From Hippophae tibetana (taxonomy: Eukaryota; Streptophyta; Magnoliopsida; Rosales; Elaeagnaceae), in assembly GCA_037013495.1 (NCBI GenBank), contig JAZDXN010000026.1, forward strand, positions 3,038,001 to 3,102,000: a DNA stretch of 64,000 nucleotides, written 5' to 3'. Below, in pieces: positions 12,001 to 26,128 of this stretch. The notes beneath the pieces are model-generated. The model had not been told where the DNA came from, did no database searches, and was given only the letters and a program-made list of their open reading frames with translations. The translations under genes were made by a program, and so were the position numbers. Every line of letters starts with the position of its first letter. Positions within the stretch are counted from its first letter, which is position 1.

Positions 12001-15000
12001 CGTTTACATCACTTAATGGGTGTTTAAAGTTTGTGACGCACCATTTTCATTTTTCTTACTTCTAGTTTAATTCAATAGAGCTATATAGGAGATATTGGTG
12101 CCGACCTAGGGTTGTTTATTTATATTTTCAATCAGTCTCTATTCTTCACAAAAAATAAGAGAAGAGAAAAAGAAAGAGGATGTCATTCACATTTTCAGAA
12201 ACAACAAAACATTTGGTAAATATGAGTTACAGCTTTCAACGGAGATAACTTTTGACTCGGGTATCAAAACCACTATTATAATATATCAAACCGATGCTCG
12301 TATGAAATTACACAATATTTTTTGGTCCCGGCAAAGAAAATCGTTTTTGTACCAAAAGTACATCGTTTACATCACTTACCGAGTGTTTAAATTTTTTCAC
12401 GCACCATTTTCATTTTTCTTACTTCTGGTTTAATTCAATAGAGCTATACAAGAGATATTGGTGCCGACCTAGGGTTGTTTATTTATATTTCCAATAAGTC
12501 TCTATTATTCAATAAAAAATAAAGGAAGAGAAAAAGAAAGAGTATGGCATTCATATTTTCAAAAACAACAAAACATTTGGTAAATATGAGTTACAGCTTT
12601 CAACGGAGATAACTTTTGACTCGGGTATCGAAACCACTATTAATATATATCAAATCGAAGTTCGTATTAAATTACACAATATTTTTTGGTCCCGCCGAAG
12701 AAAATCATTTTTTTGTCGCCAAATTAATTCGTTTACATCACTTAATGGGTGCTTAATGTTTGTGACGCACCATTTTCATTTTTCTTAGTTCTGGTTCAAT
12801 TCAATAGAGCTATATTGGTGCTGACCTAGGGTTGTTTCTTTATATTTTCAATCAGTCTCTATTCTTCACAAAAAATAAGAGAAGAGAAAAAGAAAGAGGA
12901 TGTCGTTCACATTTTCAGAAACAACAAAACATTTGGTAAATATGAGTTACAGCTTTCAACGGAGATAAGTTTTGACTCGGGTATGGAAACCACTATTAAT
13001 ATATATCCAATTGAAGCGCGTATTAAATTACACAATATTTTTTGGTTCCGCCGAAGAAAATCATTTTTGTAGCCAAATTAATTCGTTTACATCACTTAAT
13101 GGGTGTTTAAAGTTTGTGACGCACCATTTTCATTTTTCTTACTTCTGGTTTAATTCAATAAAGCTATATAGGAGATATTGGTGCCGACCTAGGGTTGTTT
13201 CTTTATATTTTCAATCACTCTCTATTCTTCACAAAAAATAAGATAAGAGAAAAAGAAAGAGGATGTCGGTCACATTTTCAAAAACAACAAAACATTTGGT
13301 AAATATGAGTTACAGCTTTCAACGGAGATAAGTTTTGACTCGGGTATGGAAACCACTATTAATATATATCCAATTGAAGCGCGTATTAAATTACACAATA
13401 TTTTTTGGTTCCGCCGAGGAAAATCATTTTTGTAGCCAAATTAATTCGTTTACATCACTTAATGGGTGTTTAAAGTTTGTGACGCAGCATTTTCATTCTT
13501 CTTACTTCTGGTTTAATTCAATAGAGCTATATAGGAGATATTGGTGCCGACCTAGGGTTGTTTCTTTATATTTTCAATCACTCTCTATTCTTCACAAAAA
13601 ATAAGATAAGAGAAAAAGAAAGAGGATGTCGGTCACATTTTCAAAAACAACAAAACATTTGGTAAATATGAGTTACAGCTTTCAACGGAGATAACTTTTG
13701 ACTCGGTTATCAAAACCACTATTATAATATATCAAATCGATGCTCGTATGAAATTACACAATATTTTTTGGTTCCGGCAAAGAAAATCGTTTTTGTACCA
13801 AAATTACATCGTTTACATCACTTACCGAGTGTTTAAATTTTTTCATCCACCATTTTCATTTTTCTTACTTCTGGTTTAATTCAATAGAGCTATACAAGAG
13901 ATATTGGTGCCGACCTAGGGTTGTTTATTTATATTTCCAATAAGTCTCTATTATTCAATAAAAAATAAGGGAAGAGAAAAAGAAAGAGTATGGCATTCAC
14001 ATTTTCAAAAACAACAAAACATTTGGTAAATATGAGTTACAGCTTTCAACGGAGATAACTTTTGACTCGGGTATCGAAACCACTATTAATATATATCAAA
14101 TCAAAGCAAGTATTAAATTACACAATATTTTTTGGTCCCGCCGAAGAAAATCATTTTGTTGTAGCCAAATTAATTCGTTTACATTACTTAATGGGTGTTT
14201 AAAGTTTGTGACACACCATTTTCATTTTTCTTAGTTCTGGTTTAATTCAATAGACCTATATTGGAGATATTGGTGCTTACCTAGGGTTGTTTCTTTATAT
14301 TTTCAATCTGTCTCTATTCTTCACAAAAAATAAGAGAAGAGAAAAAGAAAGAGGATGTCGTTCACATTTTCAGAAACAACAAAACATTTGGTAAATATGA
14401 GTTACAGCTTTCAACGGAGATAACTTTTGACTCGGGTATCGAAACCACTATTAATATATATCAAATCGAAGCTCGTATTAAATTACACAATATTTTTTGG
14501 TCCCGCCAAAGAAAATCATTTTTGTAGCCAAATTAATTCGTTTACATCACTTAATGGGTGTTTAAAGTTTGTGACGCACCATTTTCATTTTTCTTACTTC
14601 TGGTTTAATTCAATAGAGCTATATAGGAGATATTGGTGCCGACCTAGGGTTGTTTCTTTATATTTTCAATCACTCTCTATTCTTCACAAAAAATAAGAGA
14701 AGAGAAAAAGAAAGAGGATATCGGTCACATTTTCAAAAACAACAAAACATTTGGTAAATATGAGTTACAGCTTTCGACGGAGATAACTTTTGACTCGGGT
14801 ATCGAAACCACTATTAATATATATCAAATCGAAGCTCATAATAAATTACACAATATGTTTTGCTCCCGGCAATGAAAATCGTTTTTGTACCAAAATTACA
14901 TCGTTTACATCACTTACCGAGTGTTTAAAGTTTTTCACGCACCATTTTCATTTTTCTTACTTCTGGTTTAATTCAATAGAGCTATACAAGAGATATTGGT

Positions 15001-17047
15001 GCCGACCTAGGGTTGTTTATTTATATTTCCAATAAGTCTCTATTATTCAATAAAAAATAAGAGAAGAGAAAAAGAAAGAGGATGACGTTCACATTTTCAA
15101 AAACAACAAAACATTTGGTAAATATGAGTTACAGCTTTCAACGGAGATAACTTTTGACTCGGGTATCGAAACCACTATTAATATATATTAAATCGAAGCT
15201 CGTATTAAATTACACAATATTTTTTGGTCCCGCCGTAGGAAATCGTTTTTGTAGCCAAATTAATTCGTTTACATCACTTAATGGGTGTTTAAAGTTTGTG
15301 ACGCACCATTTTCATTTTTCTTAGTTCTGGTTTAATTCAATAGAGCTATATAGGAGATATTGGTGCCGACCTAGGGTTGTTTATTTATATTTTCAATCAG
15401 TCTCTATTCTTCACAAAAAATAAGAGAAGAGAAAAAGAAAGAGGATGTCGTTCACATTTTCAGAAACAACAAAACATTTGGTAAATATGAGTTACAGCTT
15501 TCAACGGAGATAACTTTTGACTCGGGTATCGAAACCACTATTAATATATATTAAATCGAAGCTCGTATTAAATTACACAATATTTTTGGGTCCCGCCGAA
15601 GGAAATCGTTTTTGTAGCCAAATTAATTCGTTTACATCACTTAATGGGTGTTTAAAGTTTGTGACGCACCATTTTCATTTTTCTTACTTCTAGTTTAATT
15701 CAATAGAGCTATATAGGAGATATTGGTGCCGACCTAGGGTTGTTTATTTATATTTTCAATCAGTCTCTATTCTTCACAAAAAATAAGAGAAGAGAAAAAG
15801 AAAGAGGATGTCGTTCACATTTTCAGAAACAACAAAACATTTGGTAAATATGAGTTACAGCTTTCAACGGAGATAACTTTTGACTCGGGTATCGAAACCA
15901 CTATTAATATATATTAAATCGAAGCTCGTATTAAATTACACAATATTTTTTGGTTCCGCTGAAGGAAATCGTTTTTGTAGCCAAATTAATTCGTTTACAT
16001 CACTTAATGGGTGTTTAAAGTTTGTGACGCACCATTTTCATTTTTCTTACTTCTAGTTTAATTCAATAGAGCTATATAGGAGATATTGGTGCCGACCTAG
16101 GGTTGTTTATTTATATTTTCAATCAGTCTCTATTCTTCACAAAAAATAAGAGAAGAGAAAAAGAAAGAGGATGTCATTCACATTTTCAGAAACAACAAAA
16201 CATTTGGTAAATATGAGTTACAGCTTTCAACGGAGATAACTTTTGACTCGGGTATCAAAACCACTATTATAATATATCAAACCGATGCTCGTATGAAATT
16301 ACACAATATTTTTTGGTCCCGGCAAAGAAAATCGTTTTTGTACCAAAAGTACATCGTTTACATCACTTACCGAGTGTTTAAATTTTTTCACGCACCATTT
16401 TCATTTTTCTTACTTCTGGTTTAATTCAATAGAGCTATACAAGAGATATTGGTGCCGACCTAGGGTTGTTTATTTATATTTCCAATAAGTCTCTATTATT
16501 CAATAAAAAATAAAGGAAGAGAAAAAGAAAGAGTATGGCATTCATATTTTCAAAAACAACAAAACATTTGGTAAATATGAGTTACAGCTTTCAACGGAGA
16601 TAACTTTTGACTCGGGTATCGAAACCACTATTAATATATATCAAATCGAAGTTCGTATTAAATTACACAATATTTTTTGGTCCCGCCGAAGAAAATCATT
16701 TTTTTGTCGCCAAATTAATTCGTTTACATCACTTAATGGGTGCTTAATGTTTGTGACGCACCATTTTCATTTTTCTTAGTTCTGGTTTAATTCAATAGAG
16801 CTATATTGGTGCTGACCTAGGGTTGTTTCTTTATATTTTCAATCAGTCTCTATTCTTCACAAAAAATAAGAGAAGAGAAAAAGAAAGAGGATGTCGTTCA
16901 CATTTTCAGAAACAACAAAACATTTGGTAAATATGAGTTACAGCTTTCAACGGAGATAAGTTTTGACTCGGGTATGGAAACCACTATTAATATATATCCA
17001 ATTGAAGCGCGTATTAAATTACACAATATTTTTTGGTTCCGCCGAAG
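9066..17047 (+). repeat. Higher-order repeat: 11-mer of 3991 bp, two full copies
   Basis: Copy 1 is 9066-13056 and copy 2 is 13057-17047. The order in each is A-A-B-A-A-B-A-A-A-B-A. Equivalent monomers are exactly 3991 bp apart (9066/13057, 9792/13783, 10884/14875, 12337/16328). Private variants shared by both copies include TCAATCTGTC (10313/14304), TATTTTTGGGTCCC (about 11590/15581), GGTTCCGCTGAAGG (about 11962/15953), ACTCGGTTATC (about 9711/13702) and TTCATATTTTC (about 12551/16542). Matching order extends left to about 7.6 kb, so roughly two and a half units are present. Confidence 0.88.
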
Positions 17048-20000
17048 AAAATCATTTTTGTAGCCAAATTAATTCGTTTACATCACTTAATGGGTGTTTA
17101 AAGTTTGTGACGCACCATTTTCATTTTTCTTACTTCTGGTTTAATTCAATAGAGCTATATAGGAGATATTGGTGCCGACCTAGGGTTGTTTCTTTATATT
17201 TTCAATCACTCTCTATTCTTCACAAAAAATAAGATAAGAGAAAAAGAAAGAGGATGTCGGTCACATTTTCAAAAACAACAAAACATTTGGTAAATATGAG
17301 TTACAGCTTTCAACGGAGATAACTTTTGACTCGGGTATCAAAACCACTATTATAATATATCAAACCGATGCTCGTATGAAATTACACAATATTTTTTGGT
17401 TCCGGCAAAGAAAATCTTTTTTGTACCAAAATTACATCGTTTACCTCACTTACCGAGTGTTTAAAGTTTTTCACGCACCATTTTCATTTTTCTTACTTCT
17501 GGTTTAATTCAATAGAGCTATACAAGAGATATTGGTGCCGACCTAGGGTTGTTTATTTATATTTCCAATAAGTCTCTATTATTCAATAAAAAATAAGAGA
17601 AGAGAAAAAGAAAGAGGATGACGTTCACATTTTCAAAAACAACAAAACATTTGGTAAATATGAGTTACAGCTTTCAACGGAGATAACTTTTGACTCGGGT
17701 ATCGAAACCACTATTAATATATATTAAATCGAAGCTCGTATTAAATTACACAATATTTTTTGGTCCCGCCGTAGGAAATCGTTTTTGTAGCCAAATTAAT
17801 TCGTTTACATCACTTAATGGGTGTTTAAAGTTTGTGACGCACCATTTTCATTTTTCTTAGTTCTGGTTTAATTCAATAGAGCTATATAGGAGATATTGGT
17901 GCCGACCTAGGGTTGTTTATTTATATTTTCAATCAGTCTCTATTCTTCACAAAAAATAAGAGAAGAGAAAAAGAAAGAGGATGTCGTTCACATTTTCAGA
18001 AACAACAAAACATTTGGTAAATATGAGTTACAGCTTTCAACGGAGATAACTTTTGACTCGGGTATCGAAACCACTATTAATATATATTAAATCGAAGCTC
18101 GTATTAAATTACACAATATTTTTTGGTCCCGCCGAAGGAAATCGTTTTTGTAGCCAAATTAATTCGTTTACATCACTTAATGGGTGTTTAAAGTTTGTGA
18201 CGCACCATTTTCATTTTTCTTACTTCTAGTTTAATTCAATAGAGCTATATAGGAGATATTGGTGCCGATCTAGGGTTGTTTATTTATATTTTCAATCAGT
18301 CTCTATTCTTCACAAAAAATAAGAGAAGAGAAAAAGAAAGAGGATGTCGTTCACATTTTCAGAAACAACAAAACATTTGGTAAATATGAGTTACAGCTTT
18401 CAACGGAGATAACTTTTGACTCGGGTATCGAAACCACTATTAATATATATTAAATCGAAGCTCGTATTAAATTACACAATATTTTTTGGTCCCGCTGAAG
18501 GAAATCGTTTTTGTAGCCAAATTAATTCGTTTACATCACTTAATGGGTGTTTAAAGTTTGTGACGCACCATTTTCATTTTTCTTACTTCTAGTTTAATTC
18601 AATAGAGCTATATAGGAGATATTGGTGCCGACCTAGGGTTGTTTATTTATATTTTCAATCAGTCTCTATTCTTCACAAAAAATAAGAGAAGAGAAAAAGA
18701 AAGAGGATGTCATTCACATTTTCAGAAACAACAAAACATTTGGTAAATATGAGTTACAGCTTTCAACGGAGATAACTTTTGACTCGGGTATCAAAACCAC
18801 TATTATAATATATCAAACCGATGCTCGTATGAAATTACACAATATTTTTTGGTCCCGGCAAAGAAAATCGTTTTTGTACCAAAAGTACATCGTTTACATC
18901 ACTTACCGAGTGTTTAAATGTTTTCACGCACCATTTTCATTTTTCTTACTTCTGGTTTAATTCAATAGAGCTATACAAGAGATATTGGTGCCGACCTAGG
19001 GTTGTTTATTTATATTTCCAATAAGTCTCTATTATTCAATAAAAAATAAAGGAAGAGAAAAAGAAAGAGTATGGCATTCACATTTTCAAAAACAACAAAA
19101 CATTTGGTAAATATGAGTTACAGCTTTCAACGGAGATAACTTTTGACTCGGGTATCGAAACCACTATTAATATATATCAAATCGAAGTTCGTATTAAATT
19201 ACACAATATTTTTTGGTCCCGCCGAAGAAAATCATTTTTTTGTCGCCAAATTAATTCGTTTACATCACTTAATGGGTGCTTAATGTTTGTGACGCACCAT
19301 TTTCATTTTTCTTAGTTCTGGTTTAATTCAATAGAGCTATATTGGTGCTGACCTAGGGTTGTTTCTTTATATTTTCAATCAGTCTCTATTCTTCACAAAA
19401 AATAAGAGAAGAGAAAAAGAAAGAGGATGTCTTTCACATTTTCAGAAACAACAAAACATTTGGTAAATATGAGTTACAGCTTTCAACGGAGATAAGTTTT
19501 GACTCGGGTATGGAAACCACTATTAATATATATCCAATTGAAGCGCGTATTAAATTACACAATATTTTTTGGTTCCGCCGAAGAAAATCATTTTTGTAGC
19601 CAAATTAATTCGTTTACATCACTTAATGGGTGTTTAAAGTTTGTGACGCACCATTTTCATTTTTCTTACTTCTGGTTTAATTCAATAGAGCTATATAGGA
19701 GATATTGGTGCCGACCTAGGGTTGTTTCTTTATATTTTCAATCACTCTCTATTCTTCACAAAAAATAAGATAAGAGAAAAAGAAAGAGGATGTCGGTCAC
19801 ATTTTCAAAAACAACAAAACATTTGGTAAATATGAGTTACAGCTTTCAACGGAGATAACTTTTGACTCGGGTATCAAAACCACTATTATAATATATCAAA
19901 CCTATGCTCGTATGAAATTACACAATATTTTTTGGTTCCGGCAAAGAAAATCGTTTTTGTACCAAAATTACATCGTTTACATCACTTACCGAGTGTTTAA

Positions 20001-21763
20001 AGTTTTTCACGCACCATTTTCATTTTTCTTACTTCTGGTTTAATTCAATAGAGCTATACAAGAGATATTGGTGCCGACCTAGGGTTGTTTATTTATATTT
20101 CCAATAAGTCTCTATTATTCAATAAAAAATAAGGGAAGAGAAAAAGAAAGAGTATGGCATTCACATTTTCAAAAACAACAAAACATTTGGTAAATATGAG
20201 TTACAGCTTTCAACGGAGATACCTTTTGACTCGGATATCGAAACCACTATTAATATATATCAAATCGAAGCTCGTATTAAATTACACAATATTTTTTGGT
20301 CCCGCAAAGAAAATCATTTTTGTAGCCAAATTAATTCGTTTACATCACTTAATGGGTGTTTAAAGTTTGTGACGCACCATTTTCATTTTTCTTACTTCTG
20401 GTTTAATTCAATAGAGCTATATAGGAGATATTGGTGCCGACCTAGGGTTGTTTCTTTATATTTTCAATCACTCTCTATTCTTCACAAAAAATAAGAGAAG
20501 AGAAAAAGAAAGAGGATATCAGTCACATTTTCAAAAACAACAAAACATTTGGTAAATATGAGTTACAGCTTTCGACGGAGATAACTTTTGACTCGGGTAT
20601 CGAAACCACTATTAATATATATCAAATCGAAGCTCATAATAAATTACACAATATGTTTTGCTCCCGGCAATGAAAATCGTTTTTGTACCAAAATTACATC
20701 GTTTACATCACTTACCGAGTGTTTAAAGTTTTTCACGCACCATTTTCATTTTTCTTACTTCTGGTTTAATTCAATAGAGCTATACAAGAGATATTGGTGC
20801 CGACCTAGGGTTGTTTATTTATATTTCCAATAAGTCTCTATTATTCAATAAAAAATAAGGGAAGAGAAAAAGAAAGAGTATGGCATTCACATTTTCAAAA
20901 ACAACAAAACATTTGGTAAATATGAGTTACAGCTTTCAACGGAGATAAGTTTTGACTCGGGTATGGAAACCACTATTAATATATATCCAATTGAAGCGCG
21001 TATTAAATTACACAATATTTTTTGGTTCCGCCGAAGAAAATCATTTTTGTAGCCAAATTAATTCGTTTACATCACTTAATGGGTGTTTAAAGTTTGTGAC
21101 GCACCATTTTCATTTTTCTTACTTCTGGTTTAATTCAATAGAGCTATATAGGAGATATTGGTTCCGACCTAGGGTTGTTTCTTTATATTTTCAATCACTC
21201 TCTATTCTTCACAAAAAATAAGATAAGAGAAAAAGAAAGAGGATGTCGGTCACATTTTCAGAAACAACAAAACATTTGGTAAATATGAGTTACAGCTTTC
21301 AACGGAGATAACTTTTGACTCGGGTATCAAAACCACTATTATAATATATCAAACCGATGCTCGTATGAAATTACACAATATTTTTTGGTTCCGGCAAAGA
21401 AAATCGTTTTTGTACCAAAATTACATCGTTTACATCACTTACCGAGTGTTTAAATTTTTTCACCCACCATTTTCATTTTTCTTACTTCTGGTTTAATTCA
21501 ATAGAGCTATACAAGAGATATTGGTGCCGACCTAGGGTTGTTTATTTATATTTCCAATAAGTCTCTATTATTCAATAAAAAATAAGGGAAGAGAAAAAGA
21601 AAGAGTATGGCATTCACATTTTCAAAAACAACAAAACATTTGGTAAATATGAGTTACAGCTTTCAACGGAGATAACTTTTGACTCGGGTATCGAAACCAC
21701 TATTAATATATATCAAATCAAAGCAAGTATTAAATTACACAATATTTTTTGGTCCCGCCGAAG
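17048..21763 (+). repeat. Mixed block of 13 monomers, A-B-A-A-A-B-A-A-B-A-B-A-B
   Basis: Monomers start at 17048, 17411, 17775, 18138, 18501, 18864, 19228, 19584, 19947, 20310, 20673, 21037 and 21400. The first seven are a shortened version of the preceding 11-mer: the CCGTAGG-introduced A (17775) and the short A with the CTATATT deletion (19228) occur in the same relative order, but four monomers are missing. From 19584 on, A and B alternate strictly. One monomer has GATACCTTTTGACTC (20219) where nearly all others have GATAACTTTTGACTC. Confidence 0.75.
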
Positions 21764-24700
21764 AAAATCATTTTGTTGTAGCCAAATTAATTCGTTTACA
21801 TTACTTAATGGGTGTTTAAAGTTTGTGACACACCATTTTCATTTTTCTTAGTTCTGGTTTAATTCAATAGACCTATATTGGAGATATTGGTGCTTACCTA
21901 GGGTTGTTTCTTTATATTTTCAATCAGTCTCTATTCTTCACAAAAAATAAGAGAAGAGAAAAAGAAAGAGGATGTCGTTCACATTTTCAGAAACAACAAA
22001 ACATTTGGTAAATATGAGTTACAGCTTTCAACGGAGATAACTTTTGACTCGGGTATCGAAACCACTATTAATATATATCAAATCGAAGCTCGTATTAAAT
22101 TACACAATATTTTTTGGTCCCGCCAAAGAAAATCATTTTTGTAGCCAAATTAATTCGTTTACATCACTTAATGGGTGTTTAAAGTTTGTGACGCAGCATT
22201 TTCATTTTTCTTACTTCTGGTTTAATTCAATAGAGCTATATAGGAGATATTGGTGCCGACCTAGGGTTGTTTCTTTATATTTTCAATCACTCTCTATTCT
22301 TCACAAAAAATAAGATAAGAGAAAAAGAAAGAGGATGTCGGTCACATTTTCAAAAACAACAAAACATTTGGTAAATATGAGTTACAGCTTTCAACGGAGA
22401 TAACTTTTGACTCGGGTATCAAAACCACTATTATAATATATCAAACCGATGCTCGTATGGAATTACACAATATTTTTTGGTTCCGGCAAAGAAAATCGTT
22501 TTTGTACCAAAATTACATCGTTTACATCACTTACCGAGTGTTTAAAGTTTTTCACGCACCATTTTCATTTTTCTTACTTCTGGTTTAATTCAATAGAGCT
22601 ATACAAGAGATATTGGTGCCGACCTAGGGTTGTTTATTTATATTTCCAATAAGTCTCTATTATTCAATAAAAAATAAGGGAAGAGAAAAAGAAAGAGTAT
22701 GGCATTCACATTTTCAAAAACAACAAAACATTTGGTAAATATGAGTTACAGCTTTCAACGGAGATAACTTTTGACTCGGGTATCGAAACCACTATTAATA
22801 TATATCAAATCAAAGCAAGTATTAAATTACACAATATTTTTTGGTCCCGCCGAAGAAAATCATTTTGTTGTAGCCAAATTAATTCGTTTACATTACTTAA
22901 TGGGTGTTTAAAGTTTGTGACACACCATTTTCATTTTTCTTAGTTCTGGTTTAATTCAATAGACCTATATTGGAGATATTGGTGCTTACCTAGGGTTGTT
23001 TCTTTATATTTTCAATCAGTCTCTATTCTTCACAAAAAATAAGAGAAGAGAAAAAGAAAGAGGATGTCGTTCACATTTTCAGAAACAACAAAACATTTGG
23101 TAAATATGAGTTACAGCTTTCAACGGAGATAACTTTTGACTCGGGTATCGAAACCACTATTAATATATATCAAATCGAAGCTCGTATTAAATTACACAAT
23201 ATTTTTTGGTCCCGCCAAAGAAAATCATTTTTGTAGCCAAATTAATTCGTTTACATCACTTAATGGGTGTTTAAAGTTTGTGACGCAGCATTTTCATTTT
23301 TCTTACTTCTGGTTTAATTCAATAGAGCTATATAGGAGATATTGGTGCCGACCTAGGGTTGTTTCTTTATATTTTCAATCACTCTCTATTCTTCACAAAA
23401 AATAAGATAAGAGAAAAAGAAAGAGGATGTCGGTCACATTTTCAAAAACAACAAAACATTTGGTAAATATGAGTTACAGCTTTCAACGGAGATAACTTTT
23501 GACTCGGGTATCAAAACCACTATTATAATATATCAAACCGATGCTCGTATGAAATTACACAATATTTTTTGGTTCCGGCAAAGAAAATCGTTTTTGTACC
23601 AAAATTACATCGTTTACATCACTTACCGAGTGTTTAAAGTTTTTCACGCACCATTTTCATTTTTCTTACTTCTGGTTTAATTCAATAGAGCTATACAAGA
23701 GATATTGGTGCCGACCTAGGGTTGTTTATTTATATTTCCAATAAGTCTCTATTATTCAATAAAAAATAAGGGAAGAGAAAAAGAAAGAGTATGGCATTCA
23801 CATTTTCAAAAACAACAAAACATTTGGTAAATATGAGTTACAGCTTTCAACGGAGATAACTTTTGACTCGGGTATCGAAACCACTATTAATATATATCAA
23901 ATCAAAGCAAGTATTAAATTACACAATATTTTTTGGTCCCGCCGAAGAAAATCATTTTGTTGTAGCCAAATTAATTCGTTTACATTACTTAATGGGTGTT
24001 TAAAGTTTGTGACACACCATTTTCATTTTTCTTAGTTCTGGTTTAATTCAATAGACCTATATTGGAGATATTGGTGCTTACCTAGGGTTGTTTCTTTATA
24101 TTTTCAATTAGTCTCTATTCTTCACAAAAAATAAGAGAAGAGAAAAAGAAAGAGGATGTCGTTCACATTTTCAGAAACAACAAAACATTTGGTAAATATG
24201 AGTTACAACTTTCAACGGAGATAACTTTTGACTCGGGTATCGAAACCACTATTAATATATATCAAATCGAAGCTCGTATTAAATTACACAATATTTTTTG
24301 GTCCCGCAAAGAAAATCATTTTTGTAGCCAAATTAATTCGTTTACATCACTTAATGGGTGTTTAAAGTTTGTGACGCACCATTTTCATTTTTCTTACTTC
24401 TGGTTTAATTCAATAGAGCTATATAGGAGATATTGGTGCCGACCTAGGGTTGTTTCTTTATATTTTCAATCACTCTCTATTCTTCACAAAAAATAAGAGA
24501 AGAGAAAAAGAAAGAGGATATCGGTCACATTTTCAAAAACAACAAAACATTTGGTAAATATGAGTTACAGCTTTCGACGGAGATAACTTTTGACTCGGGT
24601 ATCGAAACCACTATTAATATATATCAAATCGAAGCTCATAATAAATTACACAATATGTTTTGCTCCCGGCAATGAAAATCGTTTTTGTACCAAAATTACA

Positions 24701-25038
24701 TCGTTTACATCACTTACCGAGTGTTTAAAGTTTTTCACGCACCATTTTCATTTTTCTTACTTCTGGTTTAATTCAATAGAGCTATACAAGAGATATTGGT
24801 GCCGACCTAGGGTTGTTTATTTATATTTGCAATAAGTCTCTATTATTCAATAAAAAATAAGAGAAGAGAGAAAGAAAGAGGATGACGTTCACATTTTCAA
24901 AAACAACAAAACATTTGGTAAATATGAGTTACAGCTTTCAACGGAGATAACTTTTGACTCGGGTATCGAAACCACTATTAATATATATTAAATCGAAGCT
25001 CGTATTAAATTACACAATATTTTTTGGTCCCGCCGTAG
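21764..25038 (+). repeat. Tandem trimer A-A-B, three copies (period 1092 bp)
   Basis: Units start at 21764, 22856 and 23948, each 1092 bp. The first A is the CATTTTGTTGTAGCC subtype with CCTATATTGG and GGTGCTTACC. The second A in the first two units has GACGCAGCATTTTC in place of GACGCACC. The third unit has diverged: its second A follows CCGCAAAG and its B is the GCTCCCGGCAATG-introduced subtype. The first two units are therefore the youngest pair. Confidence 0.85.
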
Positions 25039-26128
25039 GAAATCGTTTTTGTAGCCAAATTAATTCGTTTACATCACTTAATGGGTGTTTAAAGTTTGTG
25101 ACGCACCATTTTCATTTTTCTTAGTTCTGGTTTAATTCAATAGAGCTATATAGGAGATATTGGTGCCGACCTAGGGTTGTTTATTTATATTTTCAATCAG
25201 TCTCTATTCTTCACAAAAAATAAGAGAAGAGAAAAAGAAAGAGGATGTCGTTCACATTTTCAGAAACAACAAAACATTTGGTAAATATGAGTTACAGCTT
25301 TCAACGGAGATAACTTTTGACTCCGGTATCGAAACCACTATTAATATATATCAAATCGAAGCTCGTATTAAATTACACAATATTTTTTGGTCCCGCCAAA
25401 GAAAATCATTTTTGTAGCCAAATTAATTCGTTTACATCACTTAATGGGTGTTTAAAGTTTGTGACGCAGCATTTTCATTCTTCTTACTTCTGGTTTAATT
25501 CAATAGAGCTATATAGGAGATATTGGTGCCGACCTAGGGTTGTTTCTTTATATTTTCAATCACTCACTATTCTTCACAAAAAATAAGAGAAGAGAAAAAG
25601 AAAGAGGATGTCGGTCACATTTTCAAAAACAACAAAACATTTGGTAAATATGAGCTACAGCTTTCGACGGAGATAACTTTTGACTCGGGTATCGAAACCA
25701 CTATTAATATATATCAAATCGAAGCTCATAATAAATTACACAATATGTTTTGCTCCCGGCATTGAAAATCGTTTTTGTACCAAAATTACATCGTTTACAT
25801 CACTTACCGAGTGTTTAAAGTTTTTCACGCACCATTTTCATTTTTCTTACTTCTGGTTTAATTCAATAGAGCTATACAAGAGATATTGGTGCCGACCTAG
25901 GGTTGTTTATTTATATTTCCAATAAGTCTCTATTATTCAATAAAAAATAAGAGAAGAGAAAAAGAAAGAGGATGACGTTCACATTTTCAGAAACAACTAA
26001 ATATTTGGTAAATATGAGTTACAACTTTCAACGGAGATAACTTTTGACTCTGGTATCGAAACCACTATTAATTCATATCAAATCGAAGCTCGTATTAAAT
26101 TACACAATATTTTTTGGTCCCGCCGAAG
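25039..26128 (+). repeat. Divergent A-A-B trimer at the right end of the A/B-only domain
   Basis: Monomers start at 25039 (A, after CCGTAGG), 25402 (A with GACGCAGCATTTTC) and 25765 (B, after GGCATTG). The order matches the preceding trimers, but the first A is a different subtype. The tail of the B monomer near 25970-26060 carries AACTAAATATTTGG and TTACAACTTTC, which is the signature seen at about 1320-1365. The sequence here thus returns to the family found at the left edge of the window. Confidence 0.75.
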
